Positions 20,739-24,267 of a DNA stretch of 24,267 bases are shown in pieces. The notes below the pieces were generated by a model. The model ran no database searches, had not been told where the DNA came from, and saw only the letters and a list, made by a program, of their open reading frames with translations. The stretch comes from Plakobranchus ocellatus (lineage: Eukaryota > Mollusca > Gastropoda > Plakobranchidae). The stretch spans positions 1,240,342 to 1,264,608 of the forward strand of contig BLXT01008440.1 of assembly GCA_019648995.1 (NCBI GenBank). The letters run 5' to 3'. Numbering within the stretch: position 1 is the stretch's first letter; every line of letters begins with the position of its first letter. A program made the translations under genes and the position numbers.

Positions 20739-22590
20739 AGATGGGTGGTAACAAGAGAGCGAATAGGGGCATACTTTTCGACTTTTTTAAAGACATATAG
20801 AGCACTCAATCTTATGGCATATTTTAAGAAACATAGAACCTTAAAATCATTTAGATATTTATATAGATGAATCTATTTCCACTTATTTTAAATATACATT
20901 TAAGACATTACATCATTCAGTCTTAGTCTTACACATAATAAATAAACCTAAAGAGGTTTCAAGTGAAGTTTTAAATAATAACAATAAAATTGAAGTTCAT
21001 TTGTAATGCCACTTAGTCCATTCAACAATGGCTCTGAGCACCACAATATCTATGTCACAATGTACACAAAGATTTACAATGGTTCATTTGGCAGTCACCT
21101 GCATATATGGCCCTGGAAATATATTCAATTTAACAAAATGTTTAAAAAGAGAAACTAATTTCTTCTAATCCAGTTGTTTCATTAGATGTTTTTAGACCTT
21201 TCTTCAGCCCAGCTCCAGCTGTTGTTTTCCCTTAAATTCTCTGGAATGAAGATCCATAACTTTTTGAGTTAAAGTAAGATGATGATCTTGATGATTCATG
21301 GAGGCTAATTAGATCATTTAAACATGATTGGACCCTATAATTATTAATATTGCAGAAGTTTTTTTTTTCCTCTTTGCAAAATTCTAACAATGTAACAGCT
21401 TGATTTTGGAAGTGTTGCAGTTGTTCAGTCTAAGTTGGAAGATTAATAAAAGTAGTTTTCTAATCTTGAACAAAAGAAAGAGGAAACAGAAGTATTTCCG
21501 TTCCACCAGGTGAATTGTAATCAGGCTCACCTCTGTTAAGGTTTCTGGTGCTTTGATTGGAAATGTCTGAAATAGATGACAGAGACTTTAAAGTGATACT
21601 TAAACTCAAATTGTAACTTCTCAAAAGATACACATTTGTATACTGTACATAAACAAAAAAAAGAAAAAGCTTTCACTACCACACAGCTATCAGATATACA
21701 ACTACACCAATCAAATGATTCTTAAATAATATTAGGGTCAACTTAATTTTGAATTGCTGGGGTTACATTGATTTCAAATCGGTCATTTTCCCTTTTATCA
21801 ACTATGAACATTTTAAATTTAAAAGAAAATTCCGAAAACTGAAAATATCATAACAACAACTAAATGTTAAAATGGACTTATACTATGATTCAGGATTTTA
21901 ATTTATAAAACAAACAAAACTGTAATGGAGACCCTGGATTCAATTACAACACATAATTTCATGATGATTAGTTTTCACCAATTGGCTTTTTGCACAAATA
22001 TGAAAAAGAGAAGAAAAATTTATATTACTGTTATTCTCAAGATGCCCAATCACAAGATTGACAGATCTCTAACTCAAAATTCTTCACGTAACAATTTAAT
22101 TCAATTTTATTTGGAGCTGTGTTAGTTGAGATTTAGATTAGATTTTTTTAGTCAGTAAGGGCAATCATAGTCTATACATTCAATAGTGTGCTTGTTAAAA
22201 CAGCAATTATTTATGATTTGCAAAGCAAGTTAAAAGTCTTAAAAAACAAGTCAGAAACAACAATCAAAATCTGAAAAAAATAATTGAAAAAAAGGAAAAA
22301 CAATACATTATAACTATACAACACTAAATCTATTGAGCTGTCTTTGCTTTTTTTTTTTTCAAATATGTAAGAAATCTCAACAATGATCATATCCTGTATT
22401 TGTTTTTATTTTTAATTTTACTGCAGTCAATTAGTTACATTTTTTATGTACCACAAGCACACATTTTAATTCATCAATTTACCTTGCAAGTAACTTTATA
22501 AACTGTAAATCCCTTTTTATGAAGCTGTGGATCAGTGACTGTAAAATGCCATATATTGTCATGAACACTCCATCTAGAGTCTTGTGCCAT
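1586..22590 (-). CDS. RPS6KC1: RPS6KC1 orthologue (PX-MIT-kinase protein), 3' end beyond window
   Basis: Coding segments, in transcript order, are 22590-22483, 21566-21531, 20475-20358, 20147-20032, 19516-19188, 16575-16262, 16050-15774, 14132-13834, 12262-12131, 9476-9355, 6429-6274 and 3651-1586. They join without a frame error into 1357 residues plus two bases. Domains: PX at about 14-126, disordered Ser/Asp-rich linker 127-532, MIT at about 536-605, kinase N-lobe from about 643 with the lysine of VIK at 669, hinge QYASGGKLW near 710-718, an insert at about 730-1315, then WTAQMVVAV and GIVC leading into the catalytic loop. Vertebrate RPS6KC1 (RPK118) has the same order and close matches in every domain. 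In that family the PX domain binds endosomal phosphatidylinositol 3-phosphate, and the protein interacts with sphingosine kinase 1 and peroxiredoxin-3. The C-lobe and stop codon are missing because the gene leaves the window. RPS6KL1 is a less likely alternative because it lacks the PX domain. Confidence 0.93.
3906..4264. repeat. Inverted repeat with ~90-bp arms
   Basis: The left arm (3906-3995) and the reverse complement of the right arm (4177-4264) agree over nearly their whole length by eye. Both contain AATTTTGGCTAAA, CAAGAAAGA and CACTCAATCTGGAATAAAT. The spacer is about 180 bp. The arms differ at scattered single bases, so the element is old. It could be a MITE-like or fold-back element. 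Part of the left arm (CAACTGAATCCCA) is also echoed at about 4000-4016. Confidence 0.75.
4268..5089 (+). pseudogene. Decayed non-LTR (RTE-like) reverse transcriptase, copy A
   Basis: Plus-strand translation in shifting frames gives INGENLNNLRHADDTVL (the RT active-site region, YADD changed to HADD, at 4302-4313). It is followed by ESKRKGLSLNV, MVKDSFQKMKPTLAT, ITGKIKGK and finally NVCSRQGT with a stop at 5087-5089. This is the order seen in the 3' half of RTE-type endonuclease-reverse transcriptases found in many molluscs and cnidarians. Stops and frameshifts break it throughout. The 5' half of the element is absent. It lies antisense inside intron 11 and cannot make protein. Confidence 0.85.
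5348..6125 (+). pseudogene. Decayed non-LTR (RTE-like) reverse transcriptase, copy B
   Basis: This is a second fragment of the same family as the copy just upstream. NNFRYADDTVL (YADD at 5376-5387) is intact here. It is followed by the segment with LGYLITSDSRCTIEIS, a KGKSSRGR-like region broken by frameshifts, and NVCSEQGI with a stop at 6123-6125. It has many stops. It starts and ends at nearly the same points of the element as copy A, and the two are separated by about 260 bp. Confidence 0.85.
6274..6429 (-). CDS. RPS6KC1: RPS6KC1 exon 11: kinase N-lobe with degenerate glycine loop
   Basis: This 156-base exon starts after TTCTTAG at 6429 and ends ATAAAG|GTTTGA in phase 0. It encodes 52 residues, ending with RELRNFQVLGTIDKVILV and ETFVIK. 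It aligns with ELKAFRVLGVIDKVLLV and TFILK of vertebrate RPS6KC1. The usual GxGxxG loop is replaced by LGTIDKV, with only the first glycine. The ATP-anchoring lysine of the VAIK position is kept. Confidence 0.94.
6430..9354 (-). other. Intron 10: AT-rich, small tandem duplication only
   Basis: This 2.9-kb intron separates the MIT exon 10 from kinase exon 11. It holds long A and T runs (for example near 6930, 8425, 8675 and 8805), CTAGATCTAGATCT at about 7674-7687 and one tandem duplication at 7223-7320. Short open frames exist, but none resembles a protein I know. Confidence 0.7.
7223..7320. repeat. Two-copy tandem duplication, ~48-50 bp unit
   Basis: Copy 1 spans 7223-7272 and copy 2 spans 7273-7320. 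Both have CCTTTTTTTCTGC, TTGGT, then TTGACTAGTTAAAATTTAAT. The copies abut directly and differ by a few substitutions and one two-base indel. A third copy begins (CCTTTTTTA) but diverges at once. Confidence 0.85.
9355..9476 (-). CDS. RPS6KC1: RPS6KC1 exon 10: MIT domain, helix 3
   Basis: This 122-base exon starts after GTACATTCAG at 9476 and ends AGATGGGGG|GTAGGT in phase 0. It encodes TRRDAVRRKTAQYLMKAEDL and a short charged tail ending ERRWG. The match to TRREAVKRRTAEYLMRAE of the vertebrate protein is very strong. The donor sits in a run of six G, so a one- or two-base slip in sequencing there would change the apparent phase; as given, the phase fits exon 11. Confidence 0.93.
9561..9585. 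repeat. (TGAT)n microsatellite
   Basis: Six tandem TGAT units lie just upstream, in transcript order inside intron 9, of exon 10. The same unit follows the retrotransposon 3' end at the right edge of the window, but no retrotransposon sequence is visible next to this copy. Confidence 0.9.
10386..10437. repeat. 52-bp nested palindrome
   Basis: The outer arms TCGAGATCAAGA (10386-10397) and TCTTGATCTCGA (10426-10437) are perfect inverted repeats. An inner pair CAAGTCA (10402-10408) and TGACTTG (10416-10422) surrounds GAATTCT. The whole can fold into one interrupted hairpin in DNA or in the intron transcript. Confidence 0.85.
12131..12262 (-). CDS. RPS6KC1: RPS6KC1 exon 9: MIT domain, helices 1-2
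   Basis: This 132-base exon starts after CCTATATAG at 12262 and ends GTACAAG|GTATGT in phase 1. The peptide begins GKEDYIYLAASQISMAQ and ends YYKSGVGILLQGVQ. It aligns with the MIT domain of vertebrate RPS6KC1 (KRDYLEKAGELI and FYRKGVDLLLEGVQG). MIT domains are three-helix bundles that bind ESCRT-III or related partners at endosomes. That function is family knowledge, not shown here. Confidence 0.93.
12299..12631 (-). other. Unexplained open frame in intron 8
   Basis: After an in-frame TGA at 12634-12632, the minus strand stays open to 12299. The first 60 or so codons read like ordinary protein (LAIVYIQAPFPRLLQL, IPEGLWVFSLERTLPIVDEV), while the last 45 decay into hydrophobic AT-rich sequence. 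It cannot be a cassette exon of RPS6KC1 through its obvious CAG acceptor, because the phase-1 reading meets a stop after a few codons. The other two frames are also partly open. I do not recognise a family. It may be a gene or transposon fragment, or chance. Confidence 0.3.
12964..12970. other. Assembly gap (7 N) in a poly-T run
   Basis: Seven undetermined bases sit inside a homopolymer T tract in intron 8. The true length of the run is unknown. No coding exon is affected. Confidence 0.98.
13834..14132 (-). CDS. RPS6KC1: RPS6KC1 exon 8: basic Ser-rich linker before MIT domain
   Basis: This 299-base exon starts after TTTCCCAAACAG at 14132 and ends TTGGGAG|GTAATT in phase 1. It encodes Gln/Ser-rich sequence, then a basic patch (SRSSKSNLLRRLVGPSKG and ASRNKSRSS) and the end SISSIDLG, which runs straight into the MIT domain of exon 9. 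The serine-arginine spacing offers many basophilic kinase or 14-3-3 sites. I see no match to a named domain. Confidence 0.85.
14133..15773 (-). other. Intron 7: plain AT-rich sequence
   Basis: This 1.6-kb intron lies within the linker-coding part of the gene. I read both strands and saw only AT-rich sequence with short A and T runs. No repeat, RNA gene or believable exon was recognised. Confidence 0.7.
15774..16050 (-). CDS. RPS6KC1: RPS6KC1 exon 7: Ser-rich linker with tandem acceptor
   Basis: This 277-base exon starts after CCTTTGTAG at 16050 and ends TTCGG|GTATTT in phase 2. It encodes EEDCEGLCNSGEQNV, then SGELSSEFELIRTMSQSSDG and a Ser-rich end. The acceptor reads TAGCAG, so the start can move to 16047 with loss of a single Ala. 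It is a linker with no recognised domain, rich in likely phosphorylated serines. The reading frame closes a few codons past the chosen donor, which supports splicing there. Confidence 0.8.
16262..16575 (-). CDS. RPS6KC1: RPS6KC1 exon 6: acidic Ser/Asp-rich linker
   Basis: This 314-base exon starts after ATTATCAG at 16575, where one base completes the Asp codon left by exon 5. It encodes an acidic stretch with DTDNDINDIDDEGD, then FFDPISHDASAV and SNSWLLEGLNFCAEME. Two donors fit the required phase 1: CTGG|GTAAGG (end 16262) and GAAG|GTGAGG (end 16280). They differ by six residues, so either or both may be used. No domain is recognised. Intron 6 is short (211 bp). Confidence 0.8.
16576..19187 (-). 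other. Intron 5: AT-rich, with a GC-richer island near 18460-18680
   Basis: This 2.6-kb intron has A/T runs and an AGATCTAGATCT word near 17842-17853. It also has a less AT-rich patch at about 18460-18680 with a small tandem duplication and two CCAAT pentamers. Several overlapping short open frames cover that patch on both strands; none resembles a known protein. Confidence 0.65.
18478..18525. repeat. ~24-bp imperfect tandem duplication
   Basis: CCCTAAGAGTTTTGCCATTCC and CCCTAAGGCTCTTGCCATTCC follow each other directly, differing at three positions. Two CCAAT pentamers follow at 18556-18560 and 18570-18574. Confidence 0.75.
19188..19516 (-). CDS. RPS6KC1: RPS6KC1 exon 5: linker after PX domain
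   Basis: This 329-base exon starts after a T-rich CAG acceptor at 19516 (first codon GAT) and ends ACTGA|GTAAGA in phase 2. It encodes 109 residues with no recognised domain: rich in Gly, Ser, Pro, Ala and Asp, with an LDILVAAVGGH stretch near its start and SVANLEEAMS near its end. The frame is open into the intron upstream, so the acceptor is chosen from the pyrimidine tract and phase match. Predicted to be largely disordered. Confidence 0.8.
19517..20031 (-). other. Intron 4: plain AT-rich sequence
   Basis: This is 515 bp of AT-rich sequence between the last PX exon and the linker exon 5. It ends in a clean T-rich acceptor. Nothing else was recognised. Confidence 0.75.
20032..20147 (-). 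CDS. RPS6KC1: RPS6KC1 exon 4: C-terminal helices of PX domain
   Basis: This 116-base exon starts after an AACCAACAG acceptor and ends CTTGAG|GTTATA. It encodes GRFDDDVIEERRQSAAELL followed by KFVSTQPHLYKSLVFKQFLE. The FGRFD and VIEERRQ segments are nearly identical to vertebrate RPS6KC1 and form the last PX helices. The donor GTTATA is weak, but the phase (0) agrees with exon 5. The better-looking AAG|GTTTTT nine bases further on would break the frame. Confidence 0.9.
20358..20475 (-). CDS. RPS6KC1: RPS6KC1 exon 3: PX core with WKRYNDF
   Basis: This 118-base exon starts after TTTTCAG and ends CTCTTTG|GTAAGT in phase 1. It encodes 39 residues beginning LICWKRYNDFKTLYK and ending FAKPKLF. The WKRYxDF segment is the PX phosphoinositide-binding motif as it appears in RPS6KC1. 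The FPDFAK segment matches FPPFAK of the vertebrate protein, with the second proline replaced by aspartate. Intron 3 (20148-20357) follows; it is short (210 bp), and GA-rich on the plus strand next to the exon. Confidence 0.93.
20476..21530 (-). other. Intron 2: AT-rich with a long GATA/GA microsatellite
   Basis: This 1.05-kb intron separates the microexon from exon 3. Its main feature is the purine-rich microsatellite at about 20667-20735, surrounded by a looser GAGA-rich zone from about 20545. On the transcript this is a long CU-rich tract ending about 190 bases before the exon 3 acceptor. Confidence 0.75.
20667..20735. repeat. (GATA)n(GA)n compound microsatellite
   Basis: About six GATA or GATC units are followed by about twenty GA units. 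The apparent minus-strand open frames here (Leu-Ser repeats) are translations of this simple repeat and not genes. Confidence 0.95.
21531..21566 (-). CDS. RPS6KC1: RPS6KC1 exon 2: 36-bp microexon inside PX domain
   Basis: This is a 36-base exon encoding twelve residues (TFPIKAPETLTE). It is bounded by a CTATTTCAG acceptor and a GAG|GTGAGC donor, and is phase 0 on both sides. It fills exactly the gap between YKVTCK (exon 1) and LICWKRY (exon 3). In vertebrates this place holds a loop of similar length ending in PEDVQE, which PETLTE resembles. Skipping it would remove twelve PX residues but keep the frame. It is too short for an ordinary ORF search. Confidence 0.88.
21567..22482 (-). other. Intron 1: AT-rich, nothing recognised
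   Basis: This is 916 bp between exon 1 and the microexon. It is AT-rich with a T run near 22350 and no recognisable element or believable open frame on either strand. Confidence 0.7.
22483..22590 (-). CDS. RPS6KC1: RPS6KC1 exon 1: start codon and first strand of PX domain
   Basis: This exon encodes 36 residues. It starts at the ATG at 22590-22588 and ends at a CAAG|GTAAAT donor in phase 0. The peptide contains FTVTDPQ and GFTVYKV, which line up with the start of the vertebrate RPS6KC1 PX domain (YTVTEPQ, GYTVYKV). An in-frame TAA lies about 30 bases upstream if the sequence is contiguous, so this is the first possible ATG. A TTTCTAG|AG acceptor-like site ends at 22599, so the exon may be preceded by a separate untranslated exon, with only eight untranslated bases in this one. 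Confidence 0.9.
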
Positions 22591-22763
22591 CACAACCTCT
22601 AGAAACCAAAAAGTATTTTATAAGAAGTTTTGTAAAACACAAAATATACCTTTCAGTTCTCGAGCATAAATCAGAAATAAAAGTTACTTTATATAGATAA
22701 ACTTAACCACAAAAAAAATGTATTGACATATTCATGGATATATCATCAGTGTGCTAATCTTAT

Positions 22764-23005
22764 GGCCTAAGTCAGACTTAGGCCAAAATGCAACTAGACC
22801 ATTATGGGATTCTTCAGATAAAAGGCTATCCATCAATACTAAAATTGTTCAAATGCCCCGATTAATTAATCAGTAATTAATTATTTTCTTCTTTGGCCTA
22901 AGTCGGCCTATCGACTTAGGCCAAAATGAATGCCGCTGCCTTTTGGCCTAAGTCACGCACGCTTGGCTCATGCCCACTTGCACTGTGCGCCTTTTAGCCT
23001 AAGTC
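22764..23005. repeat. Cluster of GGCCTAAGTC direct and inverted repeats
   Basis: The ten-base word GGCCTAAGTC occurs at 22764-22773, 22895-22904 and 22945-22954, with a one-mismatch form (AGCCTAAGTC) at 22996-23005. Its reverse complement occurs at 22775-22784 and 22913-22922. Most copies carry flanking TTTT or AAAA, so the full unit is about CATTTTGGCCTAAGTC. Two pairs form hairpins, with one-base and eight-base loops; the second pair has 13-bp arms (22892-22904 and 22913-22925). The cluster begins about 170 bp upstream of the RPS6KC1 start codon. It may be terminal-repeat debris of a DNA transposon or a promoter-region motif array. Confidence 0.85.
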
Positions 23006-23555
23006 AACATTTAAAACATTTGAACTCACGCACTAAGTGAGGGTATTCTTATTTTTTGGAAGGCACACGTTTCCAACGGGCTGTTTGCCTCAACTTTGGA
23101 CTTAAATGAAAAGACATATTGATTGCAGAAGAAGACGGAGAAAGCACCTTCTAAAGTGAGAGGGGCAGGTAGCGGTCCTTACAAAAACTGTATATCACGA
23201 AGAGAGAACATTTCTTCTGAAATGATTGAGATAGTTACTATCAGTCACCTCCCATTTTTATAGGAGGCAAGCGTCTTACCAGGACAAAAAGATTCTATTA
23301 TCTGGCAAAACTATGTCAGCTCCATGATGAGTATGTTTTACGTTATGAGTCAAGCAGCACTAGGGCAGATGCGAGGATTACGTTACAGAAGTTTCCCACT
23401 TACTGAACATGTCATTTTCTATAGCACATAAAATTAATTTTCTTGATTATGTACTATTTTAGTGCCAAGAGAGGCCACATTTTCACTTTCAAATTGCAAA
23501 AATTTCTCCGTGTGGGCAATGGACCTTCAATAGGTCTTTCTAAGTCCTAAAACGC

Positions 23556-23930
23556 AGACAAAACTCACACAGCATGACCTTCTTTAACCTAAAAAGCAAA
23601 GAAGGTTTTTGCCAAGTGTACGAGGAAACCCATAGAGATCCCTAGGAGGATGTGTTTGCTTCCCTCACTTTCTGCGGTACCTTGAACAAAATCCTGCTAA
23701 TAAGAAATTATTTGGAGTGATGGCTGTGGCTATCAGAACAAGTCATATTGCTGTGGAACGATCTGTCACTTTTGAACAGAAGTATCTCGTTCCGGGGCAC
23801 ACACTGGTGGAATGCCATTCAATGCACAGCGTTATAAAAAGGAGGCTAAGGCTGACATCAGTAGTACCAGTACCGACCAAAATACACACATGCATTTCAA
23901 TTTTCATGATTTCAACCTTTTTCCCTCTTC
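23556..23930 (+). pseudogene. Broken transposase-like gene fragment
   Basis: Plus-strand pieces in three different frames line up in the order MTFFNLKSKEGFCQVYEET (from about 23572), DGCGYQN (23719-23739), EQKYLVPGHTLVECHSMHSV (from 23774) and FHDFNLF (about 23902). I recall this order from an uncharacterised, transposase-like family abundant in invertebrate genomes, with blocks such as NLKTKEGFC, SDGCGYQNRN and QKYLxxGHTxMECDSxHSxIE. Frameshifts and at least one stop separate the blocks, so it is dead. The family name is uncertain because it rests on memory of motif order. Confidence 0.55.
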
Positions 23931-23956
23931 GAATGTGGGTGTCCCGTCGGGGGAAA

Positions 23957-23980
23957 TATATATATGTATATATATATCAC
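23957..23980. repeat. (AT)n microsatellite
   Basis: An interrupted AT dinucleotide run lies between the transposase-like fragment and the retrotransposon end. Confidence 0.85.
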
Positions 23981-24023
23981 TCAGTTATAATAATAATCAA
24001 GGCGTTATGAAGACTTCACATAG

Positions 24024-24267
24024 TTGATTGATTGATTGATTATCCAGCGTCGCTTCTTGAAGCGTTGGCTGCCCGCACTGCCTTCTGGACTAATTTCCTC
24101 CATTCTTCCCTTCTCTCTGTCATAGTGTAGATCTCAGTACTGTTTCTTCTTGTCCATGTCTTGATGTTGTCAAGATATGCTGCCCTTGGTCTGCCTCTGC
24201 CTCTTTTTCCCTCTAGTTTTCCTTGAATGATGTCTTTCATCAGCGTGCATTTGCTTCTACAAATGTG
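24024..24267 (-). mobile_element. 3' end of a non-LTR retrotransposon ORF, open at right edge
   Basis: The minus strand encodes MKDIIQGKLEGKRGRGRPRA, then LDNIKTWT, EEWRKLV and a stop at 24042-24040. The GKxxGKRGRGRPR plus DNIKxW plus WRxLV pattern is typical of the extreme C-terminus of non-LTR retrotransposon ORF2 proteins. The same position in the two intron 11 fragments reads ITGKIKGK. The stop overlaps a (TCAA)n tail on the element's strand (TGAT repeats at 24024-24041 as given), which fits a 3' microsatellite tail. The fragment shows no break in its 66 visible codons. It belongs to a different, younger-looking family than the intron copies; the rest lies outside the window. Confidence 0.75.

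Larger units (their letters stand above)
22591..24023. other. Upstream flank of RPS6KC1 start codon
   Basis: This flank contains the GGCCTAAGTC cluster, a broken transposase-like gene further out and an AT dinucleotide run near 23957-23980. No TATA box or transcription start could be fixed. An acceptor-like TTTCTAG just before the start codon suggests that the true promoter and a first untranslated exon may lie further right, possibly outside the window. Confidence 0.5.

Noticed and set aside
20450-20809. Minus-strand Leu-Ser repeat proteins
   Set aside because: They are translations of the GA/GATA microsatellite and its flanks.

Overview
The window is animal nuclear DNA. It is AT-rich, full of poly-A/poly-T runs and old transposon debris, with short GT-AG-bounded exons separated by 0.2-2.9 kb introns. 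The many AGATCTAGATCT-like words and the remains of RTE-type retrotransposons suggest a mollusc, perhaps a gastropod. That assignment is inference; the sequence carries no direct taxonomic marker.

One recognisable protein-coding gene dominates. It lies on the minus strand and runs from a start codon at 22590 leftwards to 1586, after which it leaves the window. I rebuilt twelve coding exons by hand. All twelve have GT-AG borders and every junction keeps phase. Together they give 4073 coding bases, i.e. 1357 complete residues plus two bases of the next codon. The domain order is PX (exons 1-4), a Ser/Asp-rich linker (exons 5-8), MIT (exons 9-10), kinase N-lobe (exons 11-12), a kinase insert of about 600 residues (exon 12), then the helix leading into the catalytic loop. 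This order and the local sequence matches identify the orthologue of vertebrate RPS6KC1 (RPK118, ribosomal protein S6 kinase delta-1). The kinase C-lobe, roughly 130 residues, is not in the window and must lie beyond position 1.

Region by region: 1-1585 is the intron after exon 12 and holds a tRNA-derived SINE fragment. 1586-3651 is the giant exon 12. Intron 11 (3652-6273) holds an inverted repeat and two tandem, decayed reverse-transcriptase fragments in the opposite orientation. 6274-22590 holds exons 11 to 1 and long AT-rich introns with small repeats, one assembly gap (12964-12970) and one unexplained island that stays open in one frame (about 12430-12631). Upstream of the start codon are a cluster of GGCCTAAGTC inverted repeats (22764-23005), a broken transposase-like gene (about 23580-23930), and at the right edge the 3' end of a non-LTR retrotransposon on the minus strand.

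The encoded protein is expected to sit on early endosomes through its PX domain. In vertebrates RPK118 is reported to bind sphingosine kinase 1 and peroxiredoxin-3. The visible glycine-loop segment is degenerate, which agrees with a pseudokinase or a very atypical kinase. I saw no bacterial, CRISPR, plasmid or defence system.
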